From the NCBI GenBank assembly GCA_017550775.1, contig JAFZOA010000500.1:1-11929 (forward strand): 11,929 bases of DNA, read 5' to 3'. This DNA comes from Ruminiclostridium sp. Its GTDB lineage: Bacteria > Bacillota_A > Clostridia > Oscillospirales > Ruminococcaceae. Numbering within the stretch: the stretch's first letter is position 1; the number at the start of each line of letters is the position of its first letter. The notes beneath the pieces were generated by a model. The model was not told the origin of the DNA. It was given only the letters and a program-made list of their open reading frames with translations, and did no database searches. Position numbers and translations under genes: made by a program. Below, piece after piece: positions 5,700-11,929 of the stretch.

Positions 5700-7115
5700 A
5701 TGAAGCATCAACGTTCAATGTACGATATAGCGGTCATAGGCGCGGGCGTTACAGGCTGCGCCGTGGCGAGGGAGCTGTCGCGGTACGAGCTCTCGATAGC
5801 GGTCATAGAGAAGGAAAGCGATGTCTGCGAGGGTACAAGCAAAGCGAACAGCGCCATCATCCACGCCGGCTTCGACGCAAAACCCGGCTCTCTGAAAGCA
5901 CAGCTCAACGTCAAGGGCAACGCGCTCATGGACGAGATCTCCCGCGAGCTGAGGATCCCGTTCAACAGGTGCGGCGCGTTCGTCGTCTGCCGTGAGGAAA
6001 GCGAGCTCCCTGCACTTGAGGAGCTTCTTGAGCGCGGCGTGAAGAACGGTGTCGAAGGACTTCGCATATTGAAGCGCGACGAGGCAAAGGAAATGGAGCC
6101 GAACCTTGACGACGGAGTTTACGCAGCACTGTACGCCCCGACCTCCGGTATAGTCTGTCCCTTCGAGATGACCATAGCCTACGCGGAGAATGCCTGTGTC
6201 AACGGCGCGGAGTTCCTGCTATCCACCGAGGTCACAGGAATAACGCGCCCCGAAGACGGCGTGTTCGTTATCTCCACCACGGACGGCGATATAAACGCAA
6301 AGTGCGTTATCAACTGCGCGGGCGTATATGCCGACAAAATACACGACATGGTGTGCGATCCGTCGTTTCACATCACCCCGCGCCGCGGAGAATATATGCT
6401 GCTGGACACAACCGCCGGCGACACCGTGAAGCGCACTATCTTCCAGCTCCCGACAAAAATGGGCAAGGGCGTGCTCGTCTCCCCGACCGTCCACGGTAAT
6501 CTGCTGCTCGGACCCACAGCCGACGACATAGACGACAAGGAGAACACCGCCACCACACGGGACGGACTTGCCGCGGTAAAGAGGCTCAGCGCACTCTCGG
6601 TGGCGAATATCCCCTACGGACAGGTCATCACCTCGTTCTCCGGACTTCGCGCGACGGCGGACACCGGCGACTTCATTATCCGCGAGGACGACCGCGTGAA
6701 AGGGTTCATCGACGCTGCGGGAATAGAATCCCCCGGCCTTACCAGCGCCCCGGCAGCGGCTCTGTATATCCGGGACATCGTCGCGGGCATCATGCCGCTT
6801 ACCGAAAAGAAGGACTTCAACCCGGTACGTAAGGGCATACCGAGGTTATCCTTGATGTCTCCGGAGGAACGCGCCGCGCTGATAAAGGAGCGCCCGGACT
6901 ACGGACAGATAGTCTGCCGCTGCTCCGGGGTGAGCGAGGGCGAGATCGCCGACAGTATAAACCGTCCGCTCGGCGCGACCACGCTGGACGGAGTAAAGCG
7001 CAGAACAGGCGCGGGAATGGGCAGGTGCCAGGGCGGCTTCTGCACCGCGAAGGTCATGACTATGCTTGCGGAAAAGCAGGGAATACAACTTGGCGAGGTG
7101 AAGAAAAATGGCTGA
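5700..7115 (+). CDS. GlpA-like FAD-dependent dehydrogenase with [2Fe-2S] BFD-type tail
   Basis: This 471-residue protein of the DAO/GlpA family is usually annotated as anaerobic glycerol-3-phosphate dehydrogenase, though relatives such as L-2-hydroxyglutarate oxidases share the fold. The FAD-binding GAGVTG is at 14-19 after a short N-terminus. The DAO fold runs to about residue 370, with TSKANSAIIHAGF at 46-58 near the flavin. The C-terminal domain has C406, C408, C443 and C448 (CRC ... GRCQGGFC), the BFD-like [2Fe-2S] ligand pattern. The ATG at 5700 has AGGAA 8 nt upstream; an earlier frame opening overlaps the promoter and is not used. It is the first gene of a five-gene run and overlaps the next gene by 8 nt. 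The substrate is inferred: no glpK or glpF lies in view. Confidence 0.88.
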   Translation: MKHQRSMYDIAVIGAGVTGCAVARELSRYELSIAVIEKESDVCEGTSKANSAIIHAGFDAKPGSLKAQLNVKGNALMDEISRELRIPFNRCGAFVVCREESELPALEELLERGVKNGVEGLRILKRDEAKEMEPNLDDGVYAALYAPTSGIVCPFEMTIAYAENACVNGAEFLLSTEVTGITRPEDGVFVISTTDGDINAKCVINCAGVYADKIHDMVCDPSFHITPRRGEYMLLDTTAGDTVKRTIFQLPTKMGKGVLVSPTVHGNLLLGPTADDIDDKENTATTRDGLAAVKRLSALSVANIPYGQVITSFSGLRATADTGDFIIREDDRVKGFIDAAGIESPGLTSAPAAALYIRDIVAGIMPLTEKKDFNPVRKGIPRLSLMSPEERAALIKERPDYGQIVCRCSGVSEGEIADSINRPLGATTLDGVKRRTGAGMGRCQGGFCTAKVMTMLAEKQGIQLGEVKKNG

Positions 7116-8379
7116 ACGCATCTCATTGGCAGTTATCGGCGGCGGTCCCGCAGGAATGGCGGCGGCAATATCCGCGTATGACAGCGGCATCACCGATGTG
7201 ACGATATTCGAGCGTGACGACGAGCTCGGCGGCATACTCAACCAGTGCATACACAACGGCTTCGGCCTGCACACCTTCAAGGAGGAGCTTACCGGTCCCG
7301 AATACGCGGGGAGGTATATAGAGCAGGTCAGGGAGCGCGGAATAAGATACGAAACGGGCTGCGCGGTGCTTTCGATAGCGCCGGACAAAACAGTCACCGT
7401 CGTGAGCAGGACAAAGGGACTGCGCATGATACAGACCGACGCAGTGATACTCGCAATGGGCTGCCGCGAGCGTCCGAGAGGGGCGCTGAACATACCGGGC
7501 TACCGTCCGCAGGGGATATACTCCGCAGGTACGGCACAGAAGCTCGTGAACTGCGAAGGCGTGCTCCCGGGAAAGGAAGTCGTGATCTTAGGCTCCGGGG
7601 ATATCGGGCTGATAATGGCGCGGCGCATGACTCTTGAAGGTGCGCACGTCAAGGCGGTAGCGGAGCTTATGCCATACTCCGGCGGTCTTAAGCGCAATAT
7701 CGTGCAGTGCCTCGACGACTACGGCATACCGCTGCTGCTCAGTCACACGGTAGTGGATATCAGGGGCAAGCGCAGACTTGAAGGCGTCACGATAGCCGAG
7801 GTAGACTCCACAAATACGCCTGTACCCGGCACCGAGGAATACTACGAGTGCGACACCCTGCTGCTCTCCTGCGGTCTGTTACCCGAAAACGAGCTGTCAC
7901 GTTCCGCCGGAGTGGAGCTTAACTCAGCCACAGGCGGCGCGGTTGTCGATGACCGGCTCGAAACGAGCGTCGAAGGTATCTTCGCCTGCGGGAATGTCCT
8001 GCACGTCCACGATCTTGTGGACTTCGTCTCCGAGGAAGCCGGCCGCGCGGGAAAAAACGCCGCCGCATACATCGCGGAGCACGGTGCGAAGAAAGCATCT
8101 CCGCGCAGGATAAGCGTGATGGCGGGCAACGGCGTCCGCTACACAGTTCCTTCGACGATCGACACGGCGAACGCGGCTGAGGATATCCACCTGCGTTTCA
8201 GGGTCAGGAACGTGTACAAGGGCTGCACGATAAGCGTGAGCGGCGGCGGGAAGGAGCTTCTCTCCAGGAAGAAGCGCATCACCGTGCCGAGCGAAATGGA
8301 AGACATCATCATAAAGCCGGAGCTGCTTGACGGAATTGAGGGCGGCATCACGGTAGAGATAAAGGAGGGCGGCGTATGA
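7108..8379 (+). CDS. FAD-dependent pyridine-nucleotide-type oxidoreductase (GlpA-complex partner)
   Basis: The 423-residue protein has two dinucleotide-binding folds: GGGPAG at 11-16 for FAD and GSGDIG at 162-167 inside an NAD(P)-binding insert. The flavin-ribityl motif EGIFACGNV lies at 289-297. Between them is the GCRERPRGALNIPG segment (118-131) often seen in this subfamily. A C-terminal beta-rich tail (about 335-423) follows the core. The family commonly sits between a GlpA-like dehydrogenase and a DUF1667 protein in anaerobes, as here, and probably passes electrons from substrate to NAD(P)+ or another carrier. It overlaps its upstream neighbour by 8 nt (ATGGCTGA) and the next gene by 4 nt (ATGA), so the three subunits are likely made in step. 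The electron acceptor is not determinable from sequence. Confidence 0.88.
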   Translation: MAERISLAVIGGGPAGMAAAISAYDSGITDVTIFERDDELGGILNQCIHNGFGLHTFKEELTGPEYAGRYIEQVRERGIRYETGCAVLSIAPDKTVTVVSRTKGLRMIQTDAVILAMGCRERPRGALNIPGYRPQGIYSAGTAQKLVNCEGVLPGKEVVILGSGDIGLIMARRMTLEGAHVKAVAELMPYSGGLKRNIVQCLDDYGIPLLLSHTVVDIRGKRRLEGVTIAEVDSTNTPVPGTEEYYECDTLLLSCGLLPENELSRSAGVELNSATGGAVVDDRLETSVEGIFACGNVLHVHDLVDFVSEEAGRAGKNAAAYIAEHGAKKASPRRISVMAGNGVRYTVPSTIDTANAAEDIHLRFRVRNVYKGCTISVSGGGKELLSRKKRITVPSEMEDIIIKPELLDGIEGGITVEIKEGGV

Positions 8380-8732
8380 CACGGAACATGATCTGTATAG
8401 GCTGTCCCATGGGCTGCGATCTCACGGTCGAGGTCGAGGACGGCAAGGCGGTGAGCGTCACCGGCAACACCTGCGGCATAGGAAAGAAATACGCCGAGAC
8501 AGAGGTTTCCGCACCCACAAGAACGGTCACATCCACGGTAATGTCCGACGCGGGCATTCCGGTGCCGGTCAAGACAAAGACGGCTGTGCCGAAGGAGCGC
8601 ATCTTCGACGTGATGAAGGACATCAAGAGCACGATCGCGAAGCTGCCGGTGCATATCGGCGATACCGTGATAAACGACGCGGCAGGCACGGGCGTGGCTG
8701 TCGTGGCAACAAAGAATGTGGGAGTCGAGTAA
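8376..8732 (+). CDS. DUF1667-family cysteine-rich redox protein
   Basis: This 118-residue protein opens with C7-x2-C10-x3-C14 (MICIGCPMGCDL) and C33 in GNTCGIGKKYAETE, a four-cysteine layout like the Fe-S module at the start of molybdopterin oxidoreductases. The rest (about 45-118) is the DUF1667 body with TVTSTVM and PVKTKTAVPKERIFDVM segments. It has no signal peptide or membrane segment. Its constant partnership with the two preceding flavoproteins suggests a small electron-transfer subunit of their complex; that role is inferred, as the family has no established function. It starts by a 4-nt overlap (ATGA) and ends 2 nt before the HD-hydrolase gene. Confidence 0.85.
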   Translation: MTRNMICIGCPMGCDLTVEVEDGKAVSVTGNTCGIGKKYAETEVSAPTRTVTSTVMSDAGIPVPVKTKTAVPKERIFDVMKDIKSTIAKLPVHIGDTVINDAAGTGVAVVATKNVGVE

Positions 8733-8734
8733 GA

Positions 8735-9229
8735 ATGACAGATACCGAGAAGTATGAGGAAGCCCTCCGCTACGCGACAGAGATGCACAAGGGTCAGTAC
8801 CGCAAGGGGGGTGCCGAGTACATCACACACCCTGTCGCGGTCGCGGAGATAGTACGGGAGAAGGGCGGAGATACCGACTGTATCATCACCGCTCTGTTCC
8901 ACGACCTGCTGGAGGACACCTCCGCCGACGAGCGGGAGATCGAGCGGATAGGCGGTAAGAAGGTGCTGAACGCGGTAAAGCTTCTCACCAAAACGCCCGG
9001 ATATGTGATGAAGGACTACGTTGAAGGCATAAAGTCCGACCCGACCGCGTATCTTGTAAAGGGCGCGGACAGGCTTCACAACCTGCGTTCGGCATGCGAA
9101 GGAAACGAAGCGTTCCGGCGCAGATACATCGCGGAGTCCGAGGAGTGGTACATGGACTTTCTTCCCGAGATACCGCAGGCAGTAGAAGCGCTCAGAAAGA
9201 CGCTTCCGGAATACGGAGAGACGCGATGA
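8735..9229 (+). CDS. SpoT-like HD-domain hydrolase without synthetase domain
   Basis: This 164-residue protein consists of the HD domain alone. Motifs fit the RelA/SpoT hydrolase group: YRKGGAEYITHP (22-33, with H32), FHDLLEDT (55-62, with the H56-D57 pair and the E60-D61 pair) and KGADRLHNL (109-117, with D112). H32, H56, D57 and D112 would bind Mn2+, and E60-D61 matches the acidic pair required for (p)ppGpp 3'-pyrophosphohydrolysis in RelA/SpoT enzymes. No synthetase, TGS or ACT domain is present, so it resembles a small alarmone hydrolase. Other HD phosphohydrolase substrates remain possible. It begins 2 nt after the DUF1667 stop and overlaps the next gene by 4 nt, so it is probably co-translated with the redox genes. 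Confidence 0.85.
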   Translation: MTDTEKYEEALRYATEMHKGQYRKGGAEYITHPVAVAEIVREKGGDTDCIITALFHDLLEDTSADEREIERIGGKKVLNAVKLLTKTPGYVMKDYVEGIKSDPTAYLVKGADRLHNLRSACEGNEAFRRRYIAESEEWYMDFLPEIPQAVEALRKTLPEYGETR

Positions 9230-10356
9230 TACCAAGAGAAGCAAGGTTCGGGATCATGAGAAAAGAGAGTATAGTCCCGAAGAAAAGGCTCATCATCGCC
9301 GCAGCTTTTCTTGTACCGGCGATAGGCGGACTTGTCGCGGCATACTACGCGGACGGCTTTGCCGACTTCTACGGCTTCAATATCTATCCGACCGTCGTGA
9401 ACATCTTCGCCCGTATCAGCGGGATATTCCCGTTCTCCGTAGCGGAGATCATGGTGATAGCGGGCGTGCTGCTCGCGCTGTTCTCGATAGTGTACTTCAT
9501 TGTGGGCATGATACGGCGCAAGGGCAGGCGCGGGCGATTCCTGCTGTCGTCGGTATCGTCGGTGCTGCTGGTAGGCTCGATACTGCTGTTCGAGTTCACA
9601 TACGGCATGGGGATAAACTACAACCGCAAGCCGTTCTCCGAGATCGCGGGGCTTAAAACGGGAAAATACACCAAGGCGCAGGTGCTTGAGGTGCTGGAAT
9701 ACACCATCGCGAACCTCACGGAAGCGGGAAAGTACATAGAACTCGACGAAGAGGGTCACATCGTCGCCCCGGACGACCTCTCGGCGCGCGCAGTCGCGGC
9801 AATGCGGAAAATGGGTGAGCAATATCAGTCCCTCGATTCCTACTACGCCGGCGTAAAGCCTGTGATGCTGTCGGAGCTCATGTGCTACGGTCACATCACC
9901 GGCATGTTCACGTTCTACTCCATGGAGGCGAACTACAACACGATGAACAACACCGAGGAACTCGGACATCTCGCCTGTCACGAGCTGTCGCACATGACCG
10001 GGTTCATGCGCGAGGACGAAGCGAACTTCATAGCGTACCTTGCTTGCCGGGAAAGCGGGGATCCGTTTCTCACATACAGCGGCTGGTACGCGATAACGAT
10101 ATATATGCTCAACGCCTATTATCCGGACGCTTCACCGGAGGAATACCGCGCGGTGTACTCGACTATCCCCGACTACGCTATAAAACAGCTCGTGATGCAG
10201 AACGAGCTCTGGGACAGGTACGAGACCGACTTCGGAGAAGTCGCAGAGACAATGAACGACGTTTACCTGAAAATAAATCACCAGAGCGACGGCACCAAGA
10301 GCTACGGACGTGTGGCGGATCTCACGATCGCGGATTATTACAGCAAAAAATCCTGA
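9226..10356 (+). CDS. DUF3810-family membrane protein with HExxH metallopeptidase motif
   Basis: This 376-residue protein has three hydrophobic segments (about 20-41, 72-96 and 105-127), then a domain of about 250 residues that should lie on one face of the membrane. HELSH at 252-256 followed by MREDEANFIAYLACRESGDP (261-280) matches the DUF3810 family, where HExxH plus a downstream Glu in the EDEANF segment suggests a zinc metallopeptidase. Proteolysis has not been shown for the family as far as I know. The ATG at 9226 is chosen for its GGAGAG site 5 nt upstream and the 4-nt overlap with the HD gene; M11 is an alternative. No terminator hairpin is seen after it, and a new promoter begins about 18 bp on. 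Topology was judged by eye. Confidence 0.85.
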   Translation: MIPREARFGIMRKESIVPKKRLIIAAAFLVPAIGGLVAAYYADGFADFYGFNIYPTVVNIFARISGIFPFSVAEIMVIAGVLLALFSIVYFIVGMIRRKGRRGRFLLSSVSSVLLVGSILLFEFTYGMGINYNRKPFSEIAGLKTGKYTKAQVLEVLEYTIANLTEAGKYIELDEEGHIVAPDDLSARAVAAMRKMGEQYQSLDSYYAGVKPVMLSELMCYGHITGMFTFYSMEANYNTMNNTEELGHLACHELSHMTGFMREDEANFIAYLACRESGDPFLTYSGWYAITIYMLNAYYPDASPEEYRAVYSTIPDYAIKQLVMQNELWDRYETDFGEVAETMNDVYLKINHQSDGTKSYGRVADLTIADYYSKKS

Positions 10357-10373
10357 AACATGCGAAAAAAGTG

Positions 10374-10402
10374 TTTACAAAACGCGAAAAATGTTGTATA
10401 AT
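10374..10402 (+). promoter_or_regulatory. Promoter of the SH3b surface protein gene
   Basis: TTTACA (10374-10379) and TATAAT (10397-10402) are 17 bp apart. A second GTATAAT occurs 17 bp downstream (TATAAT at 10414-10419) with no good -35 box, so the first is the likely promoter. AAGGA at 10428-10432 precedes the start codon by 10 nt. Confidence 0.75.
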
Positions 10403-10442
10403 GTAGTTTGGTGTATAATACCGAAGAAAGGATCCGATACAG

Positions 10443-11090
10443 ATGAAAAACCTGAAAAAATACATATCTGTTCTCGCGGCAGTCTTCATGCTCGCTGCGT
10501 ATGCGAGCTTCCCCGCCTATGCCCAGTTCGATTCCTCTCCGACAGATGAGGTCGAAGACGAGGAGTCCGATCCCGACGACGTGGACGAGATCATTCCTAT
10601 TGAGGTGGAGGACGAAGACGATACCGCTCCCACCGCCGAGGACATCGAGTTCGTAGACCCTCCGGACGAAGAAGAGGAGGAAGACGTTATCGACGTTATC
10701 GAGGTCATCTCCACCGAAGCCGCTACCACGACAGCGGATATGGTCGTTGAGATCGACGTTACCACCACCGAAGCCGTTACCACTGCGGCAGATACCACCG
10801 CTGCGGCACCGGTAGATTCCATACCGCCGTACAACCCCGTTGACGAGCACACGATGTACGCGATAGAAACGGTAAATATCCGCTACGGCCCCGACACGAG
10901 CTACAGCAAGCTCGGCACGGCATACGCGTCCGGACCCGTCACCGTCATAGGATCAAGCGGCGGTTGGTACGCCATCAGCTATAACGGCACCGTCGGCTTC
11001 GTATCGGCAAGCTACTTCACCGACCAGAAGCCCGAAACTACCACACAACCGCTGCCGCTCCCGCACAGGAGACCCAGCCTGCGGAAGTGA
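10443..11090 (+). CDS. Secreted SH3b-domain protein, N-terminal part of a frameshifted anchored protein
   Basis: As read, 215 residues. A signal peptide (MKNLKKYISVLAAVFMLAAY, probable cleavage after AYA at 25-27) leads to a very acidic stretch (about 30-90) and a Thr/Ala-rich stalk (91-123). A bacterial SH3 domain follows (about 136-193, with ETVNIRYGPDTSYSKLG and GWYAISYNGTVGFVSASYF). Such domains often bind cell-wall peptides. After PETTT near residue 201 the character changes abruptly to a Pro/Arg-rich tail ending LRK, unlike the acidic stalk. The -1 frame at the same place continues as Thr/Ala/Glu/Pro-rich sequence. The tail is therefore best explained by loss of one base at about 11040-11050, making this the N-terminal two thirds of a protein of about 319 residues. 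As read it would be secreted but not anchored. Confidence 0.75.
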   Translation: MKNLKKYISVLAAVFMLAAYASFPAYAQFDSSPTDEVEDEESDPDDVDEIIPIEVEDEDDTAPTAEDIEFVDPPDEEEEEDVIDVIEVISTEAATTTADMVVEIDVTTTEAVTTAADTTAAAPVDSIPPYNPVDEHTMYAIETVNIRYGPDTSYSKLGTAYASGPVTVIGSSGGWYAISYNGTVGFVSASYFTDQKPETTTQPLPLPHRRPSLRK

Positions 11091-11401
11091 CCGAAGCGCC
11101 CGAAACACAGGCTGCGGAAATAGTTGAGACCTTCGAGCGTGAGACCGAGCCTCCCGTTGTTGTAACCACAGCTCCCGAAGCCGGGGACGACGTTCCCGAG
11201 GAAACCACGAAGAAGGCCGAGACCACCAAGGAGAAGGAAAAGGAACCCGATACCGCATCCACCACGGACAACAAGGACGACAACGGCGGACTCGGAGGAC
11301 TGCTGCTCGCGCTTGGCTGCGCGGTAGGAACATTCCTGATAGTCGGAGTAGTTCCGGTCGTTATCCACAGCATCCACCACAAGAACCTTTATCAGTACTG
11401 A
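11087..11401 (+). pseudogene. C-terminal stalk and membrane anchor of the SH3b protein, in shifted frame
   Basis: This frame holds a Thr/Glu/Pro/Lys-rich stalk, then GGLGGLLLALGCAVGTFLIV and a short tail (HHKNLYQY): one C-terminal membrane helix with a small cytoplasmic end. The only start near its head is a GTG at 11087 overlapping the upstream stop (GTGA), with no signal peptide. The frame is already open upstream from about 11045, reading TTAAAPAQETQPAEVTEA, which continues the stalk of the preceding gene. It is most likely the severed 3' part of that gene. A separately translated small membrane protein by stop-start coupling is possible but would leave a stalk with nothing to carry. A strong terminator follows. 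Confidence 0.65.
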
Positions 11402-11406
11402 TATCA

Positions 11407-11448
11407 CAAGAGCCTGACACCGTATAGTGTCAGGCTCTTGTTTTATTT
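11407..11448 (+). terminator. Strong intrinsic terminator after the SH3b gene
   Basis: A perfect 14-bp stem (11407-11420 with 11427-11440) around a CGTATA loop is followed by TTTTATTT (11441-11448). It lies between convergent genes and overlaps the copA-like stop codon. The minus-strand side lacks a T-run, so it mainly serves the plus strand. Confidence 0.92.
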
Positions 11449-11929
11449 CACCTCATAGCCTTTGTCGGTTATGGCTTCCTTCATCTCGTCAAGATGTGTG
11501 AGCGGCGAGTTCAGATGCAGCACCGCCGTCCCGCTCTCATGGCTGACATCTGCACTGTCCACCTCCGGGAACTGCGCAACACACTTCCTGACCGTCGCCT
11601 CACAATGCGGACACATCATGCCCTCGATGTTAAGCGTAAATGTGAGCTCGCGGGGAGCCGCCGCTTCAAGGACTATCCCGCTGTCAAGCGCGTCCTTCCG
11701 CGGTCTGTCATGCGAGGTATTATGCAGTCTGAACAGGTTCAGCCGCAGCGCGTTTGTCACCACGCAGAAGCTTGACAGGCTCATTGCCGCCGCCCCGAAC
11801 ATCGGGTCAAGCTCCCAGCCGGTAAGCGCGATAAACGCCCCCGCCGCAAGCGGAATGCCGATAATGTTGTAAATAAACGCCCAGAACAGGTTTTCGTGGA
11901 TGTTGCGCAATGTGGCGCGGCTCAAACGG
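11443..11929 (-). CDS. copA: Copper-type P1B ATPase, C-terminal part with C-terminal HMA domain (5' end outside window)
   Basis: The frame is open to the window edge, so only about 162 C-terminal residues are seen. [20 protein letters not shown] and the following hydrophobic stretch match the last two membrane helices of CopA-type Cu+ exporters. [15 protein letters not shown] carries the MxxSS metal-site motif of the final helix that marks copper ATPases. After a linker ([12 protein letters not shown]), the last 65 residues are a heavy-metal-associated domain with MMCPHC (the CxxC copper site). This domain is more often N-terminal; a C-terminal copy is known in some Clostridia. The catalytic DKTG and N domains must lie outside. 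It probably exports excess Cu+ across the cytoplasmic membrane. An N-terminal HMA copy cannot be excluded. Confidence 0.88.
   Translation of the reverse strand, partial: RLSRATLRNIHENLFWAFIYNIIGIPLAAGAFIALTGWELDPMFGAAAMSLSSFCVVTNALRLNLFRLHNTSHDRPRKDALDSGIVLEAAAPRELTFTLNIEGMMCPHCEATVRKCVAQFPEVDSADVSHESGTAVLHLNSPLTHLDEMKEAITDKGYEVK

Noticed and set aside
8348..9993. Minus-strand frames of about 300 codons opposite the DUF1667, HD and DUF3810 genes
   Set aside because: They lie opposite three coupled genes with clear motifs and have low-complexity Val/Arg/Tyr-rich translations typical of antisense shadows.
11036..11090. Programmed -1 ribosomal frameshift joining the SH3b domain to its anchor
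   Set aside because: No X-XXY-YYZ slippery heptamer is present at the junction in the zero frame and no obvious downstream pseudoknot was seen; a base loss or sequencing error is simpler.

Overview
The window looks like a chromosomal segment of an anaerobic Clostridia member, most like Ruminococcus or another Oscillospiraceae. This is inferred from GC-rich coding sequence beside AT-rich intergenic DNA, strong sigma-A-type promoters, the combination of an anaerobic GlpA-like / FAD oxidoreductase / DUF1667 trio with a CopA-type ATPase carrying a C-terminal HMA domain, and Shine-Dalgarno-led starts. No species can be assigned from the sequence alone. Nothing resembles phage, an insertion sequence or a CRISPR array.

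Layout. The left edge (1-507) is the C-terminal part of a DprA-like DNA-uptake protein, convergent with a YbaK-type Cys-tRNA(Pro) deacylase (511-987, minus). A 436-bp AT-rich gap holds a consensus promoter and a structured leader for a MarR-family regulator (1424-1882). After a perfect hairpin and a 37-bp imperfect palindrome come a class I DAHP synthase (2062-3090) and, 4 nt on, an Rsm22-family ribosome-associated protein with four candidate Fe-S cysteines (3095-4054). RNase P RNA (4119-4494) follows with its own promoter and terminator.

On the minus strand, 4610-5468 is a two-gene module: a small VbhA-type inhibitor and a Fic-domain AMP transferase, overlapping by 8 nt and ending in their own hairpin. 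Divergent from it, a strong promoter at 5607-5636 starts a tightly packed five-gene run (5700-10356). It encodes a GlpA-like dehydrogenase with a [2Fe-2S] tail, a two-dinucleotide-fold FAD oxidoreductase, a Cys-rich DUF1667 protein, a SpoT-like HD hydrolase and a DUF3810 membrane metallopeptidase-like protein. Junctions are 8-nt or 4-nt overlaps or a 2-nt gap, so translational coupling is likely. The first three probably form one redox complex. The last two have no obvious biochemical link to it.

The right end carries a cell-surface SH3b protein with a signal peptide, an acidic/Thr-rich stalk and a C-terminal membrane anchor. It is split by an apparent one-base deletion near 11040-11050, so as read the SH3 domain is separated from its anchor. 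A strong terminator follows, then the C-terminal part of a copper-type P-type ATPase on the minus strand, cut by the window edge.

Most of the content belongs to known families. The observations most worth a second look are the frameshifted anchored protein, the AT-rich palindrome and shared 9-mer around marR and aroF, the switch-like marR leader, the Fic/inhibitor pair, and the unusual gene partnership in the redox operon.
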